Assembly (NCBI RefSeq): GCF_963664735.1
Contig: NZ_OY761553.1
Span: 1,875,303-1,939,302, forward strand
Reading direction: 5' to 3'
Length of the DNA stretch: 64,000 nucleotides
Origin: an uncultured Cohaesibacter sp.
GTDB taxonomy: Bacteria > Pseudomonadota > Alphaproteobacteria > Rhizobiales > Cohaesibacteraceae
The notes beneath the pieces were generated by a model that was given only the letters and a program-made list of their open reading frames with translations, did not search any database and was not told the origin of the DNA. Below are positions 18,166 through 26,486 of this stretch, in pieces (position 1 is the stretch's first letter; every line of letters starts with the position of its first letter). The translations under genes were made by a program, and so were the position numbers.

Positions 18166-18627
18166 GTCTCATCTTTTTGCCAGTTTACTCCGGTAAGAAA
18201 ACTTTAGCCTAATGCTAAACGCACTTGTTTGACTCAGTCCAATCTGTTTTTTCTTTCCCCGGAATTTTCAAACGCACAATTTTCGACCATTCCTAATTTG
18301 CACTTTAGCAATGCCAATATTGCAAATCGGAAACAACTTCGCCTTTGCTAAACATATTTTTGTTTGACAGCATCTATTCAAAATTTTGTGCTGCATAATT
18401 ATGATAATTTGAAATTTATATCAGAAGTTTTGCCGATAGGCTTTTTACGAAACCCGTAAAAGCCGAGCACAAAAGAATCCAGTTTGTGCTCAAACTTTTC
18501 TCATGCAAATATGCATAGACGATATGAAGCAATTAGATAGCTCCACACGCGCGTGACAGGCACCCAAAGGCACAGCCTCAAAATGGAGAACCTAAAAGCG
18601 AATCCCGGACTTCAGGCAAACAGGATA
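18166..18627. other. AT-rich spacer before TetR gene 2
   Basis: About 460 AT-rich bases. I see no gene, hairpin or repeat that I can support. It may contain the promoter of the small minus-strand frame. Confidence 0.4.
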
Positions 18628-19248
18628 TCAGCGCACCGCGATGAAGTGGGCCAGAAGGAAGTTGGCCTCGCGCTTGATGGAATTGATGACCTCTGTGTCA
18701 GTAACCATGTCTCCCCCTTTTCTGTCAAGGCGCATGAAAAGCGGGAACAGGGTCAATCCAAGCCGAAACGACAGGAACAATTCTGCTGATATGTCCCTAA
18801 CCGTTTTTTCAGCCACCCCTCGCTGAATTGTCTCTTCAACAAGATTGAGAATATCAATAATCTTGTCTTCGCTACTGGCCAAGATTGAATTTTTGTTTGG
18901 AGCGGGAAAATCGTAGAGTAGCAAACGGGCATACCCACGCTTGGCGCAATAAAGATCTATCGTGCGATCAGCACTGGCCAGAAGAGCTTCTCTTGGCGGA
19001 AGTGCCGACAATTCCTTGTAGATTGCATAAAGTTCACCAAGAAACACGTCCGTTAGCGCTTCCAGCAACTCCTTTCGTCCTGCAAAATGGGCGTACAAAG
19101 AGGGAAGCTGAATGCCAACCTGCTCTGCGACATCCTTCAGCCGAAACCCTTCAACGCCGTTGAGCGCAATTTCTTGCTCCGCAGTTTCCAGAATGACGTC
19201 TCTGGTACTACGTTTGCCTTCTCCGTATTTTTTCGTTTTTGAGGTCAT
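18628..19248 (-). CDS. TetR family transcriptional regulator 2
   Basis: A 206-residue TetR protein. The helix-turn-helix covers about residues 14-60 (STRDVILETAEQEIALNGVEGFRLKDVAEQVG ... PSLYAHFAGRKELLEAL). The C-terminal ligand domain is unlike that of the first TetR in this window. Upstream at 19273-19290 is a GTCTTA-N6-TAAGAC palindrome that could be its own operator. There is no obvious target gene next to it, except the divergent orphan at 19541. Confidence 0.87.
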   Translation of the reverse strand: MTSKTKKYGEGKRSTRDVILETAEQEIALNGVEGFRLKDVAEQVGIQLPSLYAHFAGRKELLEALTDVFLGELYAIYKELSALPPREALLASADRTIDLYCAKRGYARLLLYDFPAPNKNSILASSEDKIIDILNLVEETIQRGVAEKTVRDISAELFLSFRLGLTLFPLFMRLDRKGGDMVTDTEVINSIKREANFLLAHFIAVR

Positions 19249-19272
19249 AAGCTTTCAACTACACTTCTTCCA

Positions 19273-19290
19273 GTCTTACCAAGTTAAGAC
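19273..19290. promoter_or_regulatory. Candidate operator upstream of TetR gene 2
   Basis: GTCTTA-CCAAGT-TAAGAC, perfect 6-bp arms, 25 bases upstream of the tetR ATG in the tetR/orphan divergent region. Only position and symmetry support it. Confidence 0.4.
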
Positions 19291-19540
19291 CGCATTGGCG
19301 GCTAACACAATACGGCGAAAGAGCAAACTCACAGTGCATTGATAGGATAAAGCCGATCAGTCCGCTCACTAATTGCGCCTTAAGCACATAAGATACGTTC
19401 ACTACAATCTGTAATTGAAATTGGATTGTCAACTTATTCAGAACACTATAGCCGAAAGCGCATTCGGCTTTTTGCCAGCAGATTACGTAACGAAGTTGAT
19501 TTTCTTTCCGCTTTTTGGCTCAATAGTTTTGAAAGTGGAT

Positions 19541-20299
19541 ATGATTAATCGATTCTTGGAAGCAAGTCGCATGATTTATGAAAGTCCATCTGACCCCGCT
19601 TTGACTGACTGGCTCAATATTTGCGAGTTTGAAGAACTATTCTGGGAAGAAAGCCTGCGCATTCAATATTATGATCGTGCATTGGCGAACGAGCAGCCCT
19701 ATTTCGTTCAGCAACATCCATCATCATCTCACAGCGGTCCGGGAGCCAAGCATGTCGATGAGTGGCTCCCGTTGTTGCTTTTTGGCAAGCATATCAGTGG
19801 AGACATAAGAAATTGGGACTCCACGCTTGAGGTCGCGGCAACCCGTACCGGCAGCGGAGACCCCAAAACATCAAACGGCTGCAGTTTTGATGCGATGTAC
19901 CGGATTTTTTCCAATCAACCGCATATTTCACCTGACCGCGAGGGCTACATAGAGATTACCCGCGCAATGAACCCTCGTCAGGGTGCCGATCTGGTGCGCC
20001 AGGATCGTGAGCTGTCACGGATAGGCGTGGTGATAGACAAGTTTCGCCCCTTTGGCATTAGCGTTCAGGAGGTGGAGCGAGAGGTCAAGCGCGCAGTTCT
20101 TCGAAAAGCGGCCAAACATTATGAGCCGAATACGACGCTGGTGGTATGGCTCAGAGATGAACCCCCTGCCCTTGCAAAGCACCTTACAGATACCAGCCTT
20201 CTTAACGACGTCGCAAAGCTCTCTTGCGGCGTTTTTGCTAATATATGCTGTGTCGGACTTAAAACGGGGGTCACCTGGCTCATGGGCGATGGTGTCTAG
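19541..20299 (+). CDS. Orphan protein of unknown function
   Basis: An open frame of up to 294 codons (from a TTG at 19415); the first ATG gives 252 residues. The protein is soluble, Trp- and His-rich (ICEFEELFWEESLRIQYYD, QQHPSSSHSGPG, HVDEWLPLLLFGKHISGDIRNW). A predicted helical segment is near VQEVEREVKRAVLRKAAKHYEP. No family is recognised. No clear ribosome-binding site marks the start. It lies between a tetR gene and an IS200-like element, which fits an accessory or recently acquired gene. Confidence 0.5.
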   Translation: MINRFLEASRMIYESPSDPALTDWLNICEFEELFWEESLRIQYYDRALANEQPYFVQQHPSSSHSGPGAKHVDEWLPLLLFGKHISGDIRNWDSTLEVAATRTGSGDPKTSNGCSFDAMYRIFSNQPHISPDREGYIEITRAMNPRQGADLVRQDRELSRIGVVIDKFRPFGISVQEVEREVKRAVLRKAAKHYEPNTTLVVWLRDEPPALAKHLTDTSLLNDVAKLSCGVFANICCVGLKTGVTWLMGDGV

Positions 20300-20415
20300 C
20301 AAACTTCCACCGAAGCCAAAAGGGGTTCACCAAGCCCCATCGTGCCATCAGCTCGAAACATAAGGCCATCACACCACAGTTTGAGGCAGCTTCAACACCC
20401 TGCAACAAAGTCATG

Positions 20416-21017
20416 ACCTCCCCCAGAGGGGGAGGTTTGAAACGCTACGCTTGAACCACTGGAAGTGGTTTTGTTACGCTTTAATAGTTAGGCTTGAACA
20501 GATCTGCATAATCTGCTGCCTTATCTTGCTTTTCTTGATTGCGGATATAACGTCTGACGACCTCCTCTTGATAGCCTGTTGTCGAGACAAAGTATCCACG
20601 TGCCCAAAAGTGATACCCCTTGTAGCGGCGCTTTCTGGCATATTTGTTTGCCACATAAAGAGCCGTCTTACCTTTGAGAAATCCGACGATATGAGCCACT
20701 GAGTATTTGGGTGGGATCGAGATCAGCATATGCACATGATCAGGCATAAGGTGCCCTTCATCAATATGGCACCCCTTTTGGGACGCCAATTTGGTGAACT
20801 GATCTCTCAACTCAAGACGCAAGTCCCCGTATAGACGTTTGGTCCTGTATTTGGAGCCAAAAACTACGTGATATTTGCAGTCCCACGTGCTGTGTGATAG
20901 GTGATTTTTGTCCATGAAAACCTCCTCATTTGATCTTAAAACCACGCCAATGGTTCAAGTGAGGAGGTCTCTTACCGAAATTGTAAAACTTGTCCAGTCC
21001 TCCACCGTAGGTGGAGG
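20416..21017 (-). mobile_element. IS200/IS605-type insertion sequence
   Basis: A single tnpA gene flanked by hairpins: ACCTCCCCC-AGA-GGGGGAGGT at 20416-20436 and CCTCCACC-GTA-GGTGGAGG at 20999-21017. IS200 elements carry subterminal hairpins, no terminal inverted repeats and make no target duplication, so the exact ends (probably within 20 bases outside the hairpins) cannot be set. It has landed between the orphan gene and the terminator of the atp operon without damaging either. Confidence 0.8.
20481..20915 (-). CDS. tnpA: IS200-type transposase, Y1 HUH family
   Basis: A 144-residue single-strand DNA transposase. The HUH metal-binding motif is H60-V-H62 in MPDHVHMLI, and the catalytic tyrosine is probably Y123 in RRYIRNQEKQ. 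Other family segments are WDCKYHVVFGSKYR and FWARGYFVSTTG. Length equals a complete Y1 transposase and no frameshift is seen, so it may be active. ATG behind AGGAGG; the upstream extension is discarded. No tnpB accompanies it. Confidence 0.93.
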   Translation of the reverse strand: MDKNHLSHSTWDCKYHVVFGSKYRTKRLYGDLRLELRDQFTKLASQKGCHIDEGHLMPDHVHMLISIPPKYSVAHIVGFLKGKTALYVANKYARKRRYKGYHFWARGYFVSTTGYQEEVVRRYIRNQEKQDKAADYADLFKPNY

Positions 21018-21037
21018 TTTATTGCAGATACAACAAA

Positions 21038-21065
21038 AAGCCGCGGCCTTTTCAGGCTACGGCTT
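21038..21065 (-). terminator. Terminator of the F0 ATP-synthase operon
   Basis: AAGCCG/CGGCTT outer stem with an inner GCCT-GAAA-AGGC tetraloop hairpin, followed on the minus strand by TTTTTGTT. It lies just past the atpF stop codon. Confidence 0.8.
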
Positions 21066-21118
21066 CTATAGTATGTCGGCTTGCGGGCCGATCAAAATGT
21101 GCATCACGGCTTTAAGCG

Positions 21119-21601
21119 TCAGTGCAGTTTGGAACCAACCTCGGCAATAGAAGCCTTGAGCAGATCCTTGCCTGCTTTGCCATCCATTTTCTTGGTCAGA
21201 ACCTTTTCAGCAGCCTTGACGGCCAAATCCGTAGCGGCACCTTTGACTTCGCTAATCGCAGTTGCTTCGGCTTGTGCGATCTTGTCTTCAGCGAGCTTGG
21301 TGCGGCGTGCAACAAAATCGGAAATCTTGGCTTGAGCCTCTTTTTCCATTGATTCAGCTTCACGCTTGGCGAGCATGATGATGTCTTCTGCTTCACTTTC
21401 GGCTTCACGAGCCTTGCGCTGATATTCAGCAAGCAGGGCCTGAGCCTCTTCGCGCAACCGGCGAGCCTGATCCAATTCGTCTTCAATGCCTTTGGCGCGC
21501 TTATCCAGAGCGCCAGAGATCATGCCCGGCACACCCATTTTCAGGATGATGCCGACAAAAATGAGGAGACCGATAAAGGCCCATAGCGTATTCGTACCCA
21601 T
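21119..21601 (-). CDS. atpF: F0 ATP synthase subunit b
   Basis: A 160-residue stator subunit. One N-terminal transmembrane helix (LWAFIGLLIFVGIILKM, about 6-22) is followed by a long charged coiled coil (heptads of Ala, Glu, Lys and Arg) that reaches up to the F1 head. It pairs with the b' subunit encoded just upstream, as in alphaproteobacteria and chloroplasts. It is the last gene of the operon. Confidence 0.95.
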   Translation of the reverse strand: MGTNTLWAFIGLLIFVGIILKMGVPGMISGALDKRAKGIEDELDQARRLREEAQALLAEYQRKAREAESEAEDIIMLAKREAESMEKEAQAKISDFVARRTKLAEDKIAQAEATAISEVKGAATDLAVKAAEKVLTKKMDGKAGKDLLKASIAEVGSKLH

Positions 21602-21613
21602 CAGGCTCTCCCT

Positions 21614-22171
21614 TTAGTTTGCCTTGGCAGCCGAGACTGCTTCGGACACATCTTTGTCTGTAACACTGGAACCGAGTATCTGCTCAAGAATGGCCGCTGT
21701 CGTGCTCGATGCAATCGCATCAACTTCACCCATGGCAGCCTCTTTAACGGCGGCGATTTTCTTGTCCGCCTGAGCAATCTGGTCGGCTACATCTGCTTCA
21801 ACCTTGGCAAATTCAGCTTCGATATGCGTTTTGGCTTCATCTCTTGCTGTGTTTGCAATGCCGTGGGCTTTCTGGCGAGCTTCAGCCAGAGACTCTTCAT
21901 AAGAAGCAATCGCTTCGTCTGTCTCCCGCTTCAAACGCTCTGCCTCGCCAAGATCACTGGCGATACGATCGCGTCGTACCTCCAGAATGTTGGCAATCCT
22001 TGGCAAAGCCACCTTGGACATAATGTAGTAAAGCAGCCCGAAGGTGATGGCCAACCACAGAAGCTGAGATCCAAAGGTACTTGGATCAAAAGGAGGGAAC
22101 GATGAATGCCCACCTTCTCCTCCGCCGTGACCGGCTACTTCTGTATGCGCATCGATCTGCTGTTGCGCCAT
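21614..22171 (-). CDS. atpG: F0 ATP synthase subunit b'
   Basis: The second b-type stator subunit, 185 residues (often named atpF2 or atpG in alphaproteobacteria). A Gly/His-rich N-terminus (HGGGEGGHSSFPPFDPSTF) precedes one transmembrane helix (FGSQLLWLAITFGLLYYIM) and a long coiled coil. The FPPFDPSTF pattern is typical of b'. The start is the third possible codon: GGAG lies 6 bases upstream of this ATG. It is 12 bases upstream of atpF and translated together with it. Confidence 0.94.
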   Translation of the reverse strand: MAQQQIDAHTEVAGHGGGEGGHSSFPPFDPSTFGSQLLWLAITFGLLYYIMSKVALPRIANILEVRRDRIASDLGEAERLKRETDEAIASYEESLAEARQKAHGIANTARDEAKTHIEAEFAKVEADVADQIAQADKKIAAVKEAAMGEVDAIASSTTAAILEQILGSSVTDKDVSEAVSAAKAN

Positions 22172-22495
22172 CGTCATCTCCAAATTTTCAAGTCAGATCC
22201 GCTTTGCGACTGATCAACCGGTACTATCTGCTGTCTGACATCGATGTGTCATCTCGCTTCAAGGCGCCCCGAAGGGCCAACTACCGCTCGCACCCACGAT
22301 AACCCCAATCTCCAATCATGATCGGAGACCAAGCCATTATCAAGTCGCATTAAGTGATCGTTGTTTGTCTCAAGGGTAGAAGGGACAGACAGGGCCTGTC
22401 CTCTTCAGAACCATATTGCGAAAACCGATCAAGGAAAACTTCAACCTTGGACCTGATCCGCAGCCGACTCTGTCCTTCAGGACAGACGATCAGTC
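22172..22495. other. Intercistronic region between atpE and atpF' with two hairpins
   Basis: No gene. Two hairpins use the same arm sequence: GGACAG-N7-CTGTCC at 22383-22401 and CTGTCC-TTCA-GGACAG at 22470-22485, the latter just beyond the atpE stop. They may stop RNA decay or part of transcription after atpE, whose product is needed in many copies per complex. Confidence 0.5.
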
Positions 22496-22723
22496 TTAAA
22501 CAACGAACATCAGCAGGAAGGCAACGACGAGAGAGAAGATGCCGAGACCTTCTGCAAGCGCTGCGCCAACCAGAGCGTTGGTGAACTGAGAAGCTGCTGC
22601 GGAAGGATTGCGCAGAGCTCCGGTCAGATAGTTACCGAAGATGGTACCAACACCGATACCAGCGCCAGCCATACCAATACAAGCGATACCAGCACCAATC
22701 AGCTTTGCTGCTTCTGCATCCAT
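22496..22723 (-). CDS. atpE: F0 ATP synthase subunit c
   Basis: The 75-residue proteolipid of the rotor ring. Two transmembrane helices are joined by the polar loop RNPSA (38-42). The proton-carrying carboxylate is E58 in [11 protein letters not shown]. The glycine-rich first helix ([21 protein letters not shown]) packs the ring. AGGAG lies 8-9 bases before the chosen ATG; the eight-codon extension upstream is not used. Confidence 0.96.
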   Translation of the reverse strand: MDAEAAKLIGAGIACIGMAGAGIGVGTIFGNYLTGALRNPSAAASQFTNALVGAALAEGLGIFSLVVAFLLMFVV

Positions 22724-22807
22724 GGTAAATTCTCCTGTTTCATTCAATCAGAATTTGAGTTGGGTTAATGTTGGTTTGAACTCATTCAAACGAGCCGTAA
22801 TGCCTTA

Positions 22808-23569
22808 TCAGTGTGACGGATGAATTGCGTCGTGAAGATAAACACATGTCAGGATCGTGAATACATAGGCCTGCAATACTGCAACCAGAGTTTCCAGTGC
22901 TGTCAGGGCAACTGTCATGCCGAGCGGAAGAACCCCCGCAAACCAGCCTCCGACGCCAGCGGCTGTCAGAGTTACAATGAAACCGGCGAACACTTTCAGC
23001 ACGATATGACCGGCAAGCATGTTACCGAAAAGACGCAAGGAAAGTGAAACCGGCCGTGACAGGAAGGAAAGCACCTCGATAATTGCGATAAAGGGTGCGA
23101 TTGCCACGGGCAGACCCGATGGCAGGAACAGCTTGAAGAAGCCAAGACCGTTGCGCATCAGGCCGTAGACGATCACGGTGAAGATCACCAGCAACGCCAG
23201 CGCTGCGGTAATAATCAGATGACTGGTGACCGTCATGAAATATGGCACAAGGCCAAGGACATTCGCCGTGAGCACGAAGGCGAAAATGGAAAAGACGAAG
23301 GGAAAGAACCGCATTCCTTCCGTGCCGGCTGCATTGCGCAATGTGCTTGCCACAAGCTCATACATCATTTCAGCGGCAGATTGCCAACGGGTCGGGACAA
23401 GGCCGCGACCAGATGTAGAAAGGATCAGGAACGCGGAAATCAGAACGACAATTGCGATCATGAAAACTGCGGAGTTCGTCAAAGCGAACTGAACACCACC
23501 GACTTCGCCCAGAGAAAAGATTTCGTGGATCTGGAACTGATGAATCGGATCAACGGCAGGATCTGTCAC
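22808..23569 (-). CDS. atpB: F0 ATP synthase subunit a
   Basis: The 253-residue membrane subunit that forms the proton half-channels next to the c ring. The essential arginine is in [16 protein letters not shown]. The N-terminus has the HQFQIHEI segment, and several hydrophobic helices follow. The start codon is GTG behind AGAGGG. Order in the operon is atpI, atpB, atpE, atpF', atpF. The F1 genes are not in this window, as usual for alphaproteobacteria. Confidence 0.96.
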   Translation of the reverse strand: MTDPAVDPIHQFQIHEIFSLGEVGGVQFALTNSAVFMIAIVVLISAFLILSTSGRGLVPTRWQSAAEMMYELVASTLRNAAGTEGMRFFPFVFSIFAFVLTANVLGLVPYFMTVTSHLIITAALALLVIFTVIVYGLMRNGLGFFKLFLPSGLPVAIAPFIAIIEVLSFLSRPVSLSLRLFGNMLAGHIVLKVFAGFIVTLTAAGVGGWFAGVLPLGMTVALTALETLVAVLQAYVFTILTCVYLHDAIHPSH

Positions 23570-23716
23570 TCGTTTGCCCTCTCAATCAACTTGGTTCACC
23601 CGATCTGGCCTATTCAGCAGCGTTTGCTACCAACCATACTCGCCAGACTGGTTTATAATTCTTCATTGCGTCCTTACCCGCGATTGATACGCAAGGCAAG
23701 TCACAGTTCGTTTAAA

Positions 23717-24076
23717 TCAGGCCCCCGGAGGTGGTATTTTACCAGCCGAGCGCAGCAAATTCAGCATTCCAGCCATAAAGCCGAGAAGGAGGAAAATGAT
23801 CATTCCCCACGGCCTTACGCCCAACCATTCATCGATGAGCCAACCAATTGCGGTTCCAACCAGCACCCCTGCGACAAATTCGGAACCAAGCCGCCATGCC
23901 ATCGCAAGTCCGTTGCTGCTTTTCTCGCTGTCCAACTGCTTCCGGGCCCTTGTCGCTTGCCCCTCGCGAATGCTCGCAAGTTCAGCGTCCAAAGTCTCTA
24001 GACGGTTATCCAGCTTTTGCTCACCGTCTTCAAGCAAGGGTTCCCCCGGATTGTCCGTAATATTTTTGCCGGTCAT
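23717..24076 (-). CDS. atpI: ATP synthase protein I
   Basis: A 119-residue AtpI, a small membrane protein encoded ahead of the F0 genes. In other bacteria it helps c-ring assembly or Mg2+ supply. The N-terminal half is charged (DNRLETLDAELASIREG). Two transmembrane helices follow (LGSEFVAGVLVGTAIGWLID and PWGMIIFLLLGFMAGMLNL). An ATG six codons downstream of the frame start was chosen, with AGGGG upstream. It is the first gene of the operon. Confidence 0.92.
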   Translation of the reverse strand: MTGKNITDNPGEPLLEDGEQKLDNRLETLDAELASIREGQATRARKQLDSEKSSNGLAMAWRLGSEFVAGVLVGTAIGWLIDEWLGVRPWGMIIFLLLGFMAGMLNLLRSAGKIPPPGA

Positions 24077-24778
24077 CCAACCGATCCCCTGCAACTGTCG
24101 AAGACGGGCGCACCTTAATCGGGCTCCGTGGGGGTGTCAAGCCAGCATAGCCCTAAGTCATATGCCTGTAATCCTTAGAGAAATTGCAAATATGGGCAAA
24201 TTATCCTCTTCAAGTTCGTCCAATTATGCAGAGGGACTACTCTTCGCGGGTGCAAAACGCCGTGGAAATCTTGCACATTTCGGTCCCAAAGGCTTTTTTG
24301 CGCAGGATTTACCCCATCAGTAGCACTACGAAAGTCGCAAAAACCTGTGTGTTTCTCCTATTTCTTACGTCTTTTTTCCAAAGCCTTCGCTGATTGCAGA
24401 TTCTCTACGGGTCAAATCCCGCTCCGCTTTTCGCTCTCCGGGGCAGCAATTAGACGTAAGACTTTTTGTGGCGCAACATAAAGGGAAATTTCACCGGATT
24501 GCCAGCCTTACCAACTTTTCATTTGGGTCAGGCAGAGAGCGCCCCTACCTTAAGAAAGAAGGTTCGGTCAATCGGAGCTCAAGATTTTTGCCAAGAAACG
24601 AAATCTGCCACAGCTTTGCCGCAACCATCATCTAGATCGAATGCAGAAAGAGATAGCCGTAAACCGGGCTTAGCTGTTTGGTGGCTATTTGTCTGGCCTA
24701 TAGCCAAACATATTAAGTCTTTTACTCGATGATCGTTTGGAATTGGCCTTGCACAATAAATATAGACTGGAGATATGA
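24077..24778. other. Divergent promoter region, atp operon / M16 peptidases
   Basis: About 700 bases with no supportable gene. It must contain the atp promoter (minus) and the M16 operon promoter (plus). Small frames here lack ribosome-binding sites. I see no tRNA or clear repeats. Confidence 0.4.
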
Positions 24779-26476
24779 ATGCGAAGACAGGTTTTCTCAT
24801 TGAATCGCTCGATACATCATAGCCTGATGATCATGCTGATGACTGGCAGCCTTCTTGGCACAGGGTCTGCCGCCTTTGCTCTTCAGCAAAACAATGAGCA
24901 ACAACCAAACTCCGCGCCGCCGCCAGCGGCCCAGTCCCAACCGGCAAGCGGCAGCCTTGGACAGGCCATTGGCGCCAATCTTGCCCAATTGCCGCAGTTT
25001 GGCGTAAATTTCACCACCTTCAATCTGGAGAATGGCTTGCAGGTGGTGGTGATTCCCGATCATCGCGCCCCTGTCGTCACCCATATGATCTGGTACAAGG
25101 CTGGTGCGGCGGACGAGGTTCCCGGCGTGTCAGGCATTGCGCATTTCCTTGAACATCTGATGTTCAAAGGCACCAAAGCGCATCCGGACGGAGAGTTCTC
25201 CAAGATCATCGCGTCTCTGGGCGGGGAAGAGAATGCCTTCACCACGCAGGATTATACAGCCTATTATCAGCGGGTTGCCAAACAGCATCTAAAGCTGATG
25301 ATGGAGCTGGAAGCCGATCGCATGGCCAATCTTCAGCTTACCGATGATCAGGTCAAACCGGAGCTGAAGGTCATTCTGGAAGAGCGCGCCATGCGCATCG
25401 ACAGCAACCCAAGTGCCCTCTTGAGCGAGTCCCTTGATGCTGCCCTTTATCGGAATCACCCTTACGGCATTCCGATTATCGGCTGGGAACACGAGATGGA
25501 ACAGCTCGACCGCCAAGACGCCATCAACTGGTATAATGAATATTACACGCCCAACAACGCGATACTAATCGTCGCTGGCGACGTTACAGAAGACGAGGTT
25601 CGCACTCTGGCGCAAGAGACCTATGGCAAGGTTGAGCGACGCGCCGAACCCAAGGCACGCATTCGCCCGCATGAGCCGCCGCAACGTACTGAGCGCACCC
25701 TGACCCTGCGCGATGAGCGCGTCAATCAGGCCACAGTGAGACGCGCCTACACAGTGCCGTCAGACACCACCTCTAAAAATGGCGAATCCGAAGCGCTTGA
25801 TCTTCTGGCCTATATTCTTGGTTCAGGACCGAACTCGCGGCTTTACAAGGCTCTGGTGGTCGACAACAAGATCGCCACAGCGGCTGGCGCCTATTATCAA
25901 GGCACCGGGCTCGACGACACAGACATGACGTTCTATGGCATCCCGACCGCAGATCACACCGTAGGTGATGTGGTTCAGGCTATCGAATCGCAAATTGAGA
26001 GCGTCATCAAGAACGGTGTCAGCGAAGACGAAGTTGCACGGGCGAAACGGTCGCTTCTCGCACAAACCTTCTATGCTCAGGACAATCAGGCATCACTAGC
26101 CCGAATCGTCGGCACTGCGCTTTCAACCGGACAAAGCCTTGATGATCTCAAGCAGTGGCCAGCTCATTTGGCATCTGTCACGCCGGATCAGATTGTCGCC
26201 GTTGCCAAGAAGTATCTTCAGGAGCATCGCTCCGTTACCGGCTATCTGCTGCCGCCGGGTGCAAGCATTGACGCGTCAGCGGGCAACAACCCGACCGCGC
26301 AGGAATGCCAGAATGTCGATCAGCCGCTGCCTCAGTCGCGTCAAATGAAATATCCAAAGAACCCGCCGCATGCTTCCAAGCAGGTGCCAAACCCGCAGGC
26401 CCGCCCACAGGGGCAGCCAAAACCGAAGCCAGCGGCTCAGAACAAGCCTGCTTCTTCCAGTGCAGCTCAACAATAG
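24779..26476 (+). CDS. Zinc-dependent M16 peptidase, catalytic member
   Basis: A 565-residue pitrilysin-family peptidase exported by a signal peptide (about 1-35). The inverted zinc motif HFLEH is at 122-126, with the third ligand E202 in ILEERAMR, so it is catalytic. Two M16 domains follow in the usual order. The last 70 residues are Pro/Gln/Ala-rich and look disordered. The next gene encodes the inactive partner 10 bases downstream. Such pairs form heterodimers that degrade peptides in the envelope; the substrate is unknown. Confidence 0.92.
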   Translation: MRRQVFSLNRSIHHSLMIMLMTGSLLGTGSAAFALQQNNEQQPNSAPPPAAQSQPASGSLGQAIGANLAQLPQFGVNFTTFNLENGLQVVVIPDHRAPVVTHMIWYKAGAADEVPGVSGIAHFLEHLMFKGTKAHPDGEFSKIIASLGGEENAFTTQDYTAYYQRVAKQHLKLMMELEADRMANLQLTDDQVKPELKVILEERAMRIDSNPSALLSESLDAALYRNHPYGIPIIGWEHEMEQLDRQDAINWYNEYYTPNNAILIVAGDVTEDEVRTLAQETYGKVERRAEPKARIRPHEPPQRTERTLTLRDERVNQATVRRAYTVPSDTTSKNGESEALDLLAYILGSGPNSRLYKALVVDNKIATAAGAYYQGTGLDDTDMTFYGIPTADHTVGDVVQAIESQIESVIKNGVSEDEVARAKRSLLAQTFYAQDNQASLARIVGTALSTGQSLDDLKQWPAHLASVTPDQIVAVAKKYLQEHRSVTGYLLPPGASIDASAGNNPTAQECQNVDQPLPQSRQMKYPKNPPHASKQVPNPQARPQGQPKPKPAAQNKPASSSAAQQ

Positions 26477-26486
26477 GAGGATCAAG

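Noticed and set aside
24385-24425. T-arm-like GGGTCAAATCCC sequence in the atp/M16 spacer
   Set aside because: The loop has six bases and no acceptor, D or anticodon stems could be found; not a tRNA.
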